A DNA stretch of 64,000 nt, taken from NCBI GenBank assembly GCA_016873095.1, contig VGYC01000002.1, forward strand, positions 1 to 64,000, read 5' to 3'. Origin of the DNA: Planctomycetota bacterium (lineage in GTDB: Bacteria > Planctomycetota > Planctomycetia > Gemmatales > Gemmataceae). Below, piece by piece: positions 46,215-55,695 of this stretch (positions are counted from its first letter, which is position 1; the number at the start of each line of letters is the position of its first letter). The notes under the pieces are model-generated. The model had not been told where the DNA came from and did not search any database. It was given only the letters and a program-made list of their open reading frames with translations. The position numbers and the translations under genes are program-made.

Positions 46215-48434
46215 TCACTTCAAGCTCCTCTTCAAGAAATCCACGACGCGCGTGTGCAGCCGTTCCATGACCAGCGGGTCGGGGACCATGTGCGTCAAGC
46301 CGGAGAGTGGCAGCACCTCGACGTCCGTGCCGGCGCGGAACAGAGCGTCCACCAGCTTCAGCGAATGCCGAAAGTAGACGTTGTCGTCGGCCGTGCCGTG
46401 CATGACCAGCAACGGCCGGCGCAGGTCGGCAGCATACGTCAGCAGCGAGCCTTCGTTGTAGGCGGCATCGTCCTTGGGCGGGATGCCGAGATAGCGTTCG
46501 GTGTAGTGCGTGTCGTAGTCGAGCCAGTCGGTGACGGGGGCGCCGGCGACGCCAGCGTGGAAGACATCCGGCCGGCGCAGCACTGCCAGCGCCGCCATGT
46601 AGCCGCCGAACGACCAGCCGGTGATGCCCACGCGCTTCATGTCCATCTCGGGCATCTGCCTGGCCAGCGCTTGCAGGCCGGCCACCTGGTCGTCGAGCGG
46701 CAGCGAGCCGAACTTCTGGTAGATGGCCCGTTCCCAGTCCCGGCCGCGGTTCGGCGTGCCCCGGCCATCGATGGCGACCACGATGAAGCCTTGATCCGCG
46801 TACCATTGATCGAGCAGCCAGCGATTCTTGGCCGACAGCACGTGCTGATGATGCGGGCCGCCGTAGACATCCACCAGCACGGGGTAGCTCTTCTTCGCCT
46901 GGAAGTTGCGCGGTCGAATGATCGCCGCGCGGAATTTCTCCTTGCCGACCTGGACATACTCGACGTTGGGCTCGAACCACGGCTCCTCGGCGACGGACGG
47001 CAACTCGCCGATCAGCGTATGCTGAGCGTCGAAGCGATGCACCGTGGAGCGCGGCATGACGTGCGCCAGCCGCGCCGTGTGCACATAGATGGAGTGGTCC
47101 TTCGCGAACGCCGCCGAGTGCAGGCCCGGTATCTGCGTTAGCGCGATCGCCTCGGCGAACGGGCTATCCAGTCCGATGCGATAAAGATGCGACTGGGTCG
47201 GCTCCTTGCTGGCGGTGAAGACGATGTTGCCGGCCTTGGTGTCGACAGCGACGATGCTCTGCAAGCCGGCCTCGACCGGAACCAGGATGCGGGCGAAGCG
47301 ACCGTTGGCGGCGCGCAGCTCCAGTTGCGGGCCGCCGTCGCGCTCCGACACCCACAGAAAACTCTTGCCGCCCGACACCCAGCGCGGCATGTCATGGCGG
47401 AGATTCACCCAGGCGGCATCCTGTTCACGCACCAGCGTCTTGGTCTTCCCCGTCGTCGGATCGACTTGCAAGAGCAGCCACTCGCGCTGGTCGCGCGTCT
47501 GCACACCGATGGTCAAGGGCGCGTCCTTCGACCAGCGGGCTGATGTGAAGTATGGATATTTCTTGACGTCCCAGTCGAGCCAGGTCACCGGGCCGCCCTT
47601 GAGGGCGATAACGCCGAGGCGGACCGCGACGTTCTTCTTTCCGGGCCGGGGATAGTACGAGTGGTGCGGCTTCTGCTCCGGATGGATCGGATCGGCCACG
47701 TACCATTCCTCGACGCCGCGGGCATCGACCTGCTCGAAGAGGATACGCGTCGAATCCGGCGACCACCAGTAGCCGGTGAAGCGGCCCATCTCCTCCTGGG
47801 CGACGAACTCCGCCAGGCCGTTGGAAACCTCGCGGCTGCCGCCGGTCGTCACGCGCCGTTCCTCATTGCTCTTGAGGTCCAGGACGTAGACATCGTGGTC
47901 GCGGACGTAGGACACCATGGTCCCGTTCGGCGCGAACTTGGGATCGACGACCGTGCCGGCGCCGGTGTTCAGTTCGCGGATGTACCCCTTGGCACGGTCG
48001 AAGATGTAGAGCTTGCCGGAAAGTCCGAGCAGGATCAGCGAGCCGTCCGGCGCGATCTGAAAGGTCGTGAAGCCGCCGACGCTGACGCGCATGCGTTCGC
48101 GTCGGGCCTTCTCCTCCGGTGAAAGCTTCTCTTCCGAGCCTTTCAAGAGTTGCTCCGGCGTGAGCAGCTGGCGAGTCTTGCCGGTGGCGACTTCGAACTC
48201 AAAGAGGTTGAGGCGTGCCTTGCGCGGCTGCGAGCGCAGGAACAGGACCGCCTTGCCATCCGGAGTTGGCGTCGGCCGCACCGGCCGGCCCAGCATGAAC
48301 CCGCGCGTCTGCGCATAGGTTCGCAGGAATCGCCCATCGAGCGGCGCATCTTTCGGCGGCGGCTGTCCGCAAGCGTTGTCGGCCATCGCGGCCATGAAAA
48401 GCAACACCAGGAGTGAAATCGTCGTGCAGCGCAT
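46215..48434 (-). CDS. S9 family peptidase (dipeptidyl-peptidase IV type)
   Basis: 739 residues. Signal peptide (TTISLLVLLFMAAMADNACG), beta-propeller about 40-470, and hydrolase domain about 480-739. Catalytic Ser in GWSFGGYMAA (residue about 605), Asp in HGTADDNVYF, His in SGLTHMVP. An EEMGRFTGYWWSPDS block with the Glu-Glu pair typical of DPP-IV substrate N-terminus binding is seen. Secreted or periplasmic; probably removes N-terminal dipeptides. Confidence 0.93.
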   Translation of the reverse strand: MRCTTISLLVLLFMAAMADNACGQPPPKDAPLDGRFLRTYAQTRGFMLGRPVRPTPTPDGKAVLFLRSQPRKARLNLFEFEVATGKTRQLLTPEQLLKGSEEKLSPEEKARRERMRVSVGGFTTFQIAPDGSLILLGLSGKLYIFDRAKGYIRELNTGAGTVVDPKFAPNGTMVSYVRDHDVYVLDLKSNEERRVTTGGSREVSNGLAEFVAQEEMGRFTGYWWSPDSTRILFEQVDARGVEEWYVADPIHPEQKPHHSYYPRPGKKNVAVRLGVIALKGGPVTWLDWDVKKYPYFTSARWSKDAPLTIGVQTRDQREWLLLQVDPTTGKTKTLVREQDAAWVNLRHDMPRWVSGGKSFLWVSERDGGPQLELRAANGRFARILVPVEAGLQSIVAVDTKAGNIVFTASKEPTQSHLYRIGLDSPFAEAIALTQIPGLHSAAFAKDHSIYVHTARLAHVMPRSTVHRFDAQHTLIGELPSVAEEPWFEPNVEYVQVGKEKFRAAIIRPRNFQAKKSYPVLVDVYGGPHHQHVLSAKNRWLLDQWYADQGFIVVAIDGRGTPNRGRDWERAIYQKFGSLPLDDQVAGLQALARQMPEMDMKRVGITGWSFGGYMAALAVLRRPDVFHAGVAGAPVTDWLDYDTHYTERYLGIPPKDDAAYNEGSLLTYAADLRRPLLVMHGTADDNVYFRHSLKLVDALFRAGTDVEVLPLSGLTHMVPDPLVMERLHTRVVDFLKRSLK

Positions 48435-48523
48435 GGCGGCAGCATACCATACCCGCGCTATTGTATGCCAGTAGCCGGCACTGATTTTGCCGACGCGGAC
48501 AGCCTCTCAATGGCGAGGCCCAG

Positions 48524-49483
48524 TCACGGCATCGCCACGTGCGTGGCCGTCATGCAGTAGGTGCGGGCGACCTCGTCGCTCCAGTACGAGACACTGCCGT
48601 AGAGACTGACGGTCCGGCCGACGTAGCTATTGAGCGAGAAGCCCGGCTGCGCGGTGACATAGAGCAGCGGCTGGCCACGACTGTTCTCGAGAACGAAGAC
48701 ATCGAGGCCGTGCCTCTTGAAGGCGGCCTTGCGGAGCGATCCCCAAACACTCCATTGCGGCGCGCTGGCGGGCGGCAATGGATTCTGTGCCGGCGGAGTG
48801 GAGCCATATAGCGTTGTCGTCGCGCCGGGCTTGGCGGATTGTGACTGTCCCGCGGGTTGCCAGCCGCCACCATTACTGGGCACGACGGCGACTGACGGCT
48901 GGCCAGGGACGGCTGACGGGGGCGAGGGACGCGCGCCTGACGATACCGTCTGCGTCGTCGGCACGTTATTCACCGTGACTGCGGCGGACGATTTGACTGC
49001 CTCGGCCGGAATGTAACGCACTTCCTTGACGGTCGGCTTTATCGGCAGCCAGATACCCGTGGAAGAATGCATCGGTTGGTCGAGAATGGTCACGAGCGTA
49101 CCGCGCTCCACCTTGGTCTGCTCCACATTCGGAGCTTGATTGGTGAGAGAACTGCCGGGCATGACGGGAACGGGCACGTCGGAGATGACAGTGGCGATTC
49201 GGCCATCCGGGCGCTGCTGGACGAAACGGGCGTTGATCCAGCTGAATGAGCCTGGCGGCGGCTTGATGGCCACCCAGCCCGGTTGTTCCTTGCTCTCGTT
49301 GACGACCTGGACCGTCTCTCCCTGGCGCAGCTTGATCGTCGCGTAGAATTCCTTGGAAGGTCCGCTGCGTGCCTCGACTTCGGGGACCAGAATGGTCATT
49401 TCCACTGGCGCAGTCTGGGCCTGGGCTGGCGACGCGCCCAACGCCAGGCAACCGACGACTCCTGCCAACAAGCCGACGCGCAT
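48524..49483 (-). CDS. Exported SH3-like protein
   Basis: 319 residues. Signal peptide (VGLLAGVVGCLALGASPAQA). A bacterial SH3-like domain at about 27-90 (LVPEVEARSGPSKEFYATIKLRQGETVQVVNESKEQPGWVAIKPP), a Pro/Ser/Thr/Gln linker at about 165-245, and a C-terminal GLDVFVLENSRGQPLLYVTAQPGFSLNSYVGRTVSLYGSV OB-like domain. Cell-wall or surface contact is likely. Confidence 0.8.
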   Translation of the reverse strand: MRVGLLAGVVGCLALGASPAQAQTAPVEMTILVPEVEARSGPSKEFYATIKLRQGETVQVVNESKEQPGWVAIKPPPGSFSWINARFVQQRPDGRIATVISDVPVPVMPGSSLTNQAPNVEQTKVERGTLVTILDQPMHSSTGIWLPIKPTVKEVRYIPAEAVKSSAAVTVNNVPTTQTVSSGARPSPPSAVPGQPSVAVVPSNGGGWQPAGQSQSAKPGATTTLYGSTPPAQNPLPPASAPQWSVWGSLRKAAFKRHGLDVFVLENSRGQPLLYVTAQPGFSLNSYVGRTVSLYGSVSYWSDEVARTYCMTATHVAMP

Positions 49484-49717
49484 GGCCTAACTCCTTATGC
49501 CTCGCTAAGCTGGCCTCTAGACTAGTTTCGGCAGTGGTCCGGCCCCAAGGTGAGGCGCGGCCGCCCCGACCTCAAGTCTTTTGTCCCTCTGCGAGAAGAG
49601 ATTCCGGCTGACCGGGTCTTATAAACAGAATTCCTGCCGCTGCAAGGCCAGTTTCGGTCAAGCGCGGCAAGTCAGGCAAGGCAGGTCGGCCTTTGCAGGG
49701 CTACAGGTTGTGACACC

Positions 49718-50404
49718 ATGAATGATCTCAGCTATCGCGACATCGCCAAGATGATCGATCACTCGCTGCTCCAGCAGACACTGACGGATGCCGACCTGGA
49801 GCAGGGATGTGCCCTGTCCAGAGAATACGAGGTGGCGTCGGTGTGCATCAAGCCGTACGCGGTGAAGCAGGCAGCGGCGTGGCTGGCCGGCTCGGGCGTG
49901 GCCGTCGGCACCACGATTGGTTTTCCACACGGCGGCCACGTAACGGCCATCAAGGTCGCCGAGGCGGAGATTGCCGTCGCCGACGGCGCCACGGAACTCG
50001 ATATGGTCGTCAACATCGGCAAGGTCCTGGGCAAGGACTGGAAATACGTAGCCCGCGACATCCTGTCGATCATCGAGATTGCCCACCCCAAGGCGCTGGT
50101 GAAAGTGATCTTCGAGAACTGCTATCTGAACACCGAGCACAAGGAAGAACTGTGTCTCATCTGCGGCGAGGTCGGCGCCGATTTCGTGAAGACCTCAACC
50201 GGCTACGGCAGCACCGGCGCCACGGATGACGACTTGCGTCTCATGCGGCGATGCAGCCCACCCCACGTCCAGGTGAAAGCCGCCGGCGGCGTGCGCGATT
50301 TCGATCGGCTGCTCGCCGTCCGCGCCCTCGGCGTCAGCCGCGTCGGCGCCACCGCAACCAGGGCAATCCTGGATGAATGCAAGCAACGGCTCGGGGCCAC
50401 CTGA
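49718..50404 (+). CDS. deoC: Deoxyribose-phosphate aldolase
   Basis: 228 residues, TIM barrel. It splits 2-deoxyribose 5-phosphate to acetaldehyde and glyceraldehyde 3-phosphate. Seen: IDHSLLQQTLTDADLEQGC, IGFPHG, ELDMVVNIGK, KVIFENCYL and the Schiff-base Lys in FVKTSTGYGSTGAT. Complete. It starts a two-gene unit with the SDR downstream. Confidence 0.95.
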   Translation: MNDLSYRDIAKMIDHSLLQQTLTDADLEQGCALSREYEVASVCIKPYAVKQAAAWLAGSGVAVGTTIGFPHGGHVTAIKVAEAEIAVADGATELDMVVNIGKVLGKDWKYVARDILSIIEIAHPKALVKVIFENCYLNTEHKEELCLICGEVGADFVKTSTGYGSTGATDDDLRLMRRCSPPHVQVKAAGGVRDFDRLLAVRALGVSRVGATATRAILDECKQRLGAT

Positions 50405-50493
50405 AACCATCCAGGTGAGCCGTCCTGCATTCGCACTTGCCTCCCCAGCAAGGTTCCGTACCCGAAACGCAAACCAGACAAGAGAGACCATCC

Positions 50494-51261
50494 ATGCCCA
50501 TCAGCAAGCCCGCCGACCTCACGGATCAAGTGGCCATCGTGACGGGTGCTGCGCGCGGCATCGGCCAGGCATGTGCCGTGGCGCTGGCCGGCGCGGGGGC
50601 CGACGTGGTGGTGGCCGACGTCCTGCCGGGCGATGAGACGGTCGCCAAGGTCCGCGAACTGGGCCGCCGGGCGATCTTCCTGGCCACCGACGTGACCAGC
50701 CGCGCTGCTGTGGAGGCTCTCATGCAGCGGGCCATTGCCGAGTTCGGGCGAATCGACATCCTCGTCAACAACGCCGGCACGCTCGGGCGCGTGGGCATCG
50801 AGGATACAACGGACGCCATCTGGGATCGTGACTTGAACACAACATTGCGCGGCTCGTTCTACTGCATCCAGGCGGTGCTGCCGCACATGAAAGAGCGTGG
50901 GTCCGGCAAGATCGTCAACATCAGCTCGATCTCCGGCAAGATCGGCGGCGTGGCGTCGCGGGCGGCGGGCTCAGATCGCGGCCGTAGCGGGCCGGCCTAC
51001 GCCGCCGCCAAGGGTGGTCTGCTTGCCCTCACCAAGTGGGTCGCCAAGGACGTCGGCCGCCATGGCATCTACGTCAACGCCGTCGCACCCAGCGGCGTCG
51101 AGTCCGACATGACCAGGGGCTTCGATTATGGCGTCGAGAATTATCCCATCGCGCGCATGGGGCAACCGGAAGACATCGCCCAGGCCGTCGTCTTCCTGGC
51201 GTCGCAAGCGTCCAATTACATCACCGGGGCCATCCTCGACGTCAACGGCGGCATTGTTTGA
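50494..51261 (+). CDS. SDR family oxidoreductase
   Basis: 255 residues from ATG 50494. Classical SDR: TGAARGIGQACAVALAGAGADVVVADV, NNAGTLG, NISSISGK Ser, YAAAKGGLLAL with YxxxK, and the C-terminal ASNYITGAILDVNGG. An insertion between the catalytic Ser and Tyr (GVASRAAGSDRGRSGPA) is longer than usual. 90 bases after deoC. Substrate unknown. Confidence 0.9.
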   Translation: MPISKPADLTDQVAIVTGAARGIGQACAVALAGAGADVVVADVLPGDETVAKVRELGRRAIFLATDVTSRAAVEALMQRAIAEFGRIDILVNNAGTLGRVGIEDTTDAIWDRDLNTTLRGSFYCIQAVLPHMKERGSGKIVNISSISGKIGGVASRAAGSDRGRSGPAYAAAKGGLLALTKWVAKDVGRHGIYVNAVAPSGVESDMTRGFDYGVENYPIARMGQPEDIAQAVVFLASQASNYITGAILDVNGGIV

Positions 51262-51555
51262 CGAGTTTTCAGTTTTCAGGATTTAGAGACGAAAGGGCTT
51301 TTCTGCGCGGCGGGTGCTTGGTATGGATGCCTCGGCTCGAAAAGTTGCGCGGAATCTGCGTGCTTTGCGATCTTTGCGGTATTGCAAGCGCAAAAAATAA
51401 CGGTGGCACGACCTTGTGCCACCGTTATCCCTCAGGTTGGTCAACGCAACTTTCGAAGTTCGGCAAGGTGGTGACGGCGTCCTGCCTCGCAATTTTGGGT
51501 CGGACCACCCTTGGTTATGGTGGAGGTATCGACCAGAACGGCGAGCAGACTTGAG
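51262..51555. other. Intergenic stretch with hairpin and repeat relics
   Basis: About 290 bases with no gene supported. It holds a GATCTTTGCGGTATTGC-like relic of a dispersed repeat (51370-51386) and a perfect 13-bp hairpin at 51397-51428. Confidence 0.5.
51397..51428 (-). terminator. Terminator-like hairpin on the minus strand
   Basis: ATAACGGTGGCAC / GTGCCACCGTTAT, six-base loop. On the minus strand it is followed by a T6 tract (plus-strand A-run at 51392-51397), as in an intrinsic terminator, but no minus-strand gene ends here. An orphan terminator or part of a mobile relic. Confidence 0.5.
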
Positions 51556-52428
51556 ATGGATCTCATGTCCAGAGCGGCAAAATGGTGGCTGGCAGCGGCA
51601 TTGTCGGCAGGATTGCACGGCCTGGGCGTCGCCGCACTCGCGTGCCTCAAGGTTGCCCGGCACGAAGGCCACGTGGCGCCTCCCTGCGAGATCGCCTACG
51701 TCAGCATCGAACCGGTCCGCGAGCCGCCGCTCAAGTCCACGATGCGCTCACCTATAGTGGAAATCTCGCTGACGGCGGCGGAAGCAAGTGAGCCGCCCGC
51801 AACTCCCGCGACGCCGGATGTGCCGGGACCTCGCGCCACTCCGGCGTCAAACGCCAGCGCGGCGCATCTCGGCAACCCGCAGTCGGCGGCGCCGCACGGC
51901 TCGGCTGGCGTTGGCCGCTCCGCCGCCTCCTTCTTTGGCGTCCCCGGCAAGGGCAAGAGCATTGTCTACCTGATCGATTGCTCATCCAGCATGGGACCGA
52001 GCGGCGCCCTGGAGACCGCCCGGCATGAATTGCTGGCCAGCCTGGGCACCTTGCCGGAAGGCGTCCGCTTTCAGATCATCGTTTTTCACAGCCAGTCGAG
52101 AACGCTCCTGGGCCGCGATGGCTGGTTGTCGCCGGACTCCGCGACATTCGAGCGCGTCACATCCGCGCTGCGCGATTTGCAAGCGGAGGGCAAGACCGAC
52201 TACGACCAGGCATTGAAGCGTGCCCTGTCGTTTCGGCCAGACGTGCTCTATTTCTTGACGGATGCGCGCGACCTGCCGTCACGGCTGATCCTGGACACGA
52301 CGCGTCTCAACGCCGGCCGCAGCATCATCCACGTCATCGAGCTGGCGGCGCAGGCGCCGCGTGCGGACAGCGACCTGCAGGCGCTGGCGCGGCACAACGG
52401 CGGCGATTTTCGCCAGTGCCGTCCGTGA
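51556..52428 (+). CDS. VWA-domain membrane-anchored protein
   Basis: 290 residues from ATG 51556; ATG 51565 is also possible. An N-terminal membrane helix (WWLAAALSAGLHGLGVAALACL) followed by a Pro/Ala-rich linker and a VWA domain with MIDAS DCSSSMG (residue about 136) and a YFLTDARD loop. Short C-terminus. Adhesion-like or scaffold role; such proteins are often TonB-like in outline in planctomycetes. Confidence 0.8.
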   Translation: MDLMSRAAKWWLAAALSAGLHGLGVAALACLKVARHEGHVAPPCEIAYVSIEPVREPPLKSTMRSPIVEISLTAAEASEPPATPATPDVPGPRATPASNASAAHLGNPQSAAPHGSAGVGRSAASFFGVPGKGKSIVYLIDCSSSMGPSGALETARHELLASLGTLPEGVRFQIIVFHSQSRTLLGRDGWLSPDSATFERVTSALRDLQAEGKTDYDQALKRALSFRPDVLYFLTDARDLPSRLILDTTRLNAGRSIIHVIELAAQAPRADSDLQALARHNGGDFRQCRP

Positions 52429-52441
52429 CCTCGCTGTTACC

Positions 52442-52870
52442 CTACTGTTTCCACGGATCGTAAGTGCCGATATTCCACAGCCGCCCTTCCAGGTCGCGGC
52501 AGGAAAACCCGCGGCCGCCGTAACTCTCGTCCTTGATGTCGATGACGATTGCCGCGCCCGCAGCCCTGGCCCGCGCATGAACTGCGTCGGCGTCCGCCAC
52601 GATCAGGTATGGGCTTTGCGTCTCGAAGCCGCCAATCTCGTCCGGCTGCTTGATGAACTTGCCGAACTCCGTTTCCTGCGCGGGCACCGAGCCGAGCATG
52701 ATCATGCCGTTGCCAAGGCTCAGTTGTGCGTGCGCGATCGTCCCATCCGGGTTGTCGTAGACGGCCTGCCTCTCGAAGCCGAAAACCTTGCACAGCCAGT
52801 CGATGGCGGCCGGCGCATTGCGGTAACGCAGACAGGGGATCACTGTCGGAGTCGCGACGGCTGTTGACAT
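52442..52870 (-). CDS. VOC/glyoxalase superfamily protein (PhnB-like)
   Basis: 142 residues. ATG 52870 has AAAGGA eight bases before it. One VOC unit: CLRYRNAPAAIDWLCKVFGFERQAVYDNPDGTIAHAQLSLGNGMIMLG, then ADADAVHARARAAGAAIVIDIKDESYGGRGFSCRDLEGRLWNIGTYDPW. Resembles the small glyoxalases and bleomycin-resistance group. Metal-binding and catalytic residues can only be guessed. Confidence 0.85.
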   Translation of the reverse strand: MSTAVATPTVIPCLRYRNAPAAIDWLCKVFGFERQAVYDNPDGTIAHAQLSLGNGMIMLGSVPAQETEFGKFIKQPDEIGGFETQSPYLIVADADAVHARARAAGAAIVIDIKDESYGGRGFSCRDLEGRLWNIGTYDPWKQ

Positions 52871-52923
52871 GGTCGGCATCCTTTCAATTCGGATACGGTT
52901 GATAAACCCGCTCCCTGCGTGTG

Positions 52924-53331
52924 CTACGGCAACGCGCTGGGCCCGGTGAGCAGGTAAAGCGCCATCAGCAGCCCCAGCACGCCAAGCAGGCACGCCACGA
53001 CGATGCCCAGCGACATGGGCGTGAAGCGCAGGTGCCGGCCGTGCTCCAGTCTGCGTACGGTCTGCCAGTGACGGACGGCGGCGGCCAGGTTGACGGTCAC
53101 GCCCAGCACGACCAGCGTGGTGCCGACCCAGAGCGACAGACCCGTATTGGTATCCGGCTGGGAGGCGACATGGGGCATGGCCGCCAGCTCGCGCAGAAAC
53201 AGCCCGAACCGCGCCACGACAAAGCCAAATCCCATCATGGCCAGCCCGGTGCGCACCCAGGCCAGCAGCGTCCGTTCCGCCGCAAAGTAGATGCGCGGAT
53301 CGGTTTCCGGTTTGTCGGGCTCACTCGGCAT
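52924..53331 (-). CDS. DUF202 membrane protein
   Basis: 135 residues from ATG 53331. Signature RIYFAAERTLLAWVRTGLAMMGFGFVVARFG plus two more helices. Small inner-membrane protein of unknown function (YidH-like). The start has a weak SD. Confidence 0.85.
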   Translation of the reverse strand: MPSEPDKPETDPRIYFAAERTLLAWVRTGLAMMGFGFVVARFGLFLRELAAMPHVASQPDTNTGLSLWVGTTLVVLGVTVNLAAAVRHWQTVRRLEHGRHLRFTPMSLGIVVACLLGVLGLLMALYLLTGPSALP

Positions 53332-53443
53332 CGCAGCAATACTATGCCCAGCAACGTGCTGTGGAAACCTCTGCTGTTGTCTCGGCCGAGCTTCCGGCAC
53401 GCCTGTCTGGGCGCGTTCCGGCTCGCCGTCATAGAATCACATC

Positions 53444-54835
53444 ATGGACGCGGTCTATCAACGTTGCATTCATCCTGCCTGCGGCGGCACGCACGCGCTC
53501 GACGATACGTCGTTCGTCTGTCCGCGCTGTGGCGGATTGATGGATGTCGCCTACGACTGGGAGCGCTTGCCACGGCCGCGCTCGCTGCGCGACTTCGAGG
53601 CCAAGTGGGCCGGCCGCAGCAACCCGCTGCACTTCAGCGGCGTCTGGCGGTTCCGCGAGCTCTTGCCTTTCGCCGAGCCGGACAAGGTGCTCACCATCGG
53701 CGAGGGACAGACGATCCTGCAGCGGGCCGACGCCGTCGCCACTTATGCCGGCATGCAACCGGGCAACCTGTTCCTGCAATACGAGGGGCTGAACCCGTCG
53801 GGCAGCTTCAAGGACAACGGCATGACGGCGGCGTTCACGCACGCCCGGATCATCGGCGCCCGGCGGGCCGCCTGCGCCAGCACCGGCAACACCAGCGCAT
53901 CGCTGGCCGTCTTCTGCTCCGCGACCGGGCTCATGCGCGCCATCGTCTTCATCGGCAGCGGCAAGATCTCGTATGGCAAGCTCGCCCAGGCACTTGACCA
54001 TGGCGCGCTCACCGTGCAGATCGCCGGCGACTTTGACGACGCCATGCAGCGCGTCCAGCAGGTAGCCCGCAAGCTCGGCATCTACCTTGTCAACAGCATC
54101 AATCCCTTCCGGCTGGAAGGGCAGAAGTCGATCATGCTCCGCGTCCTGGAGGCGCTGCGCTGGGAGGCGCCCGACTGGATTGTCGTGCCGGGCGGCAACC
54201 TTGGCAACGTCAGCGCCTTCGGCAAGGCATTCGGTGAACTGGCCGTTCTGGGATTGCTGCCGCGCCTGCCGCGCCTGGCCGTCATCAATGCCGCCGGCGC
54301 TAACACCTTTTACCAGCTTTATGAGAAGCAGGGCCTGCGCTGGAATGGCGGGAGTCCAGACCAGACCTTGATCGCCCGCTACGTCGCAGGACTCTCATCC
54401 GACAAGGTTCGGGCCGCGACCATCGCCAGCGCGATCGAGATCAACCATCCGGTGAATCTGCCCAAGGCGCTGCGAGCGCTGGAACGCTGCGGCGGCGTCG
54501 TCCGTGAGGCCAGCGACCAGGAAATCCTCGATGCCAAGGCGAAGGTGGGTACGGGCGGCCTGGGTTGCGAGCCGGCGTCGGCCGCCAGCGTTGCCGGCGC
54601 CCGCAAGCTCTGCAAGGAGGGCGTCATCGCCCCTGGCGAGCGCGTCGTCTGCATTCTCACCGGCCACCAGCTCAAGGATCCGACCGCAACGGTCGCCTAT
54701 CACAGCACCGATCAGAAGACGTTCGACGACGTGCTCGGCCACCGCGGCGTCCGCCGCGCCACGTTCGCCAACCGCGCCGTGCAGGTTCCCAACGAACTCG
54801 ACGAGATTATCAAGGCGATCGAAGTGTACTCGTAG
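53444..54835 (+). CDS. thrC: Threonine synthase
   Basis: 463 residues. PLP enzyme that makes threonine from O-phosphohomoserine. An N-terminal zinc ribbon (CIHPACGG ... CPRCGG) precedes the beta-family PLP fold, with the PLP Lys in [23 protein letters not shown], and [15 protein letters not shown]. The length and ribbon fit the shorter, archaeal/plant-like class. The last part carries a further [17 protein letters not shown] loop. Confidence 0.92.
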   Translation: MDAVYQRCIHPACGGTHALDDTSFVCPRCGGLMDVAYDWERLPRPRSLRDFEAKWAGRSNPLHFSGVWRFRELLPFAEPDKVLTIGEGQTILQRADAVATYAGMQPGNLFLQYEGLNPSGSFKDNGMTAAFTHARIIGARRAACASTGNTSASLAVFCSATGLMRAIVFIGSGKISYGKLAQALDHGALTVQIAGDFDDAMQRVQQVARKLGIYLVNSINPFRLEGQKSIMLRVLEALRWEAPDWIVVPGGNLGNVSAFGKAFGELAVLGLLPRLPRLAVINAAGANTFYQLYEKQGLRWNGGSPDQTLIARYVAGLSSDKVRAATIASAIEINHPVNLPKALRALERCGGVVREASDQEILDAKAKVGTGGLGCEPASAASVAGARKLCKEGVIAPGERVVCILTGHQLKDPTATVAYHSTDQKTFDDVLGHRGVRRATFANRAVQVPNELDEIIKAIEVYS

Positions 54836-54862
54836 CCTGGATCAGAGCGCCTGAAACAAAGA

Positions 54863-54972
54863 CACCACGGATTACCTGATGGCACGGATAAGAACTGGAT
54901 ACGTGGCGACACCGCAGTCATCGGAGTGTGCTGCCTGCTGAACTTATCCGAGTAATCCGCGTGATCCGTGGT
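54863..54972. repeat. Imperfect inverted repeat with ACCACGGAT/ATCCGTGGT ends
   Basis: Between thrC and def. Left arm ACCACGGATTAC then ACGGATAAG; right arm CTTATCCG, TAATCCG and TGATCCGTGGT. This ATCCG-rich pattern recurs widely in planctomycete intergenic DNA and is not gene-specific. Confidence 0.55.
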
Positions 54973-54990
54973 TCATTCTTTTTGTTTTTC

Positions 54991-55569
54991 TCACGACTTT
55001 GCTTCCAGCGCCGCCAGGACCTTTTCGATCTCGAGGTCGGGGGGAATGTCCCCCTTCTGCTGGAGGGCGCGAAACTCGCGCTCGAAGGACTTGACCGACG
55101 AGCGCGCGGCCAGGCGGGCGAAGGGCCCCATCTTGTCGATGAACAGCACGCCGTTGAGGTGGTCGATCTCATGCTGCCAGGCCCGCGCTTCCAGGTCGGT
55201 CACGACTTTCTCGACCGCCTGCCCCTTGAGGTTGTAGGCCTGGATGCGGACCGTCTTGGCGCGGCGAATCTTCTGATAGAGGCCGGGAAAGCTCAGGCAG
55301 CCTTCCTCGTCATCGACGATGCCCTTGCGCTCGACGATGGCCGGGTTCAGAAAGACTTCCTCGCAATCGCGCTTGAGCGGATCGCCCGTGATGTTCATGA
55401 CCAGCAACTGGAAAGGGAGGGCGACCTGCGGCGCCGCCAGGCCGAGGCCCTTGGCCTCGTACATCAGGTCCATCATCTGCCCGATCTGCAGGTGCAACGA
55501 CTTGTCGATCGCCGCCACCGGCCTGGCCGGATGCCGCAAGGCCGGGTGCGGGTAATGCACGATCTTCAT
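54991..55569 (-). CDS. def: Peptide deformylase
   Basis: 192 residues. It removes the N-formyl group from new proteins. All three metal motifs are present: GLGLAAPQVA (motif 1), EEGCLSFPG with the metal Cys (motif 2) and QHEIDHLNGVLF (motif 3). Slightly long C-terminal tail. ATG 55569. Confidence 0.95.
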   Translation of the reverse strand: MKIVHYPHPALRHPARPVAAIDKSLHLQIGQMMDLMYEAKGLGLAAPQVALPFQLLVMNITGDPLKRDCEEVFLNPAIVERKGIVDDEEGCLSFPGLYQKIRRAKTVRIQAYNLKGQAVEKVVTDLEARAWQHEIDHLNGVLFIDKMGPFARLAARSSVKSFEREFRALQQKGDIPPDLEIEKVLAALEAKS

Positions 55570-55695
55570 GGATTCTCCTCTCCCGCGATTATATCACCGG
55601 AGAGCGAAAACAAGAAACCGCAAACCATTGAAGCGCTGTAGCGACTGTAGCGGAACTCGCAAGAGTTCCGACAGCCGGCGTCAGGTTGCAAAGCG

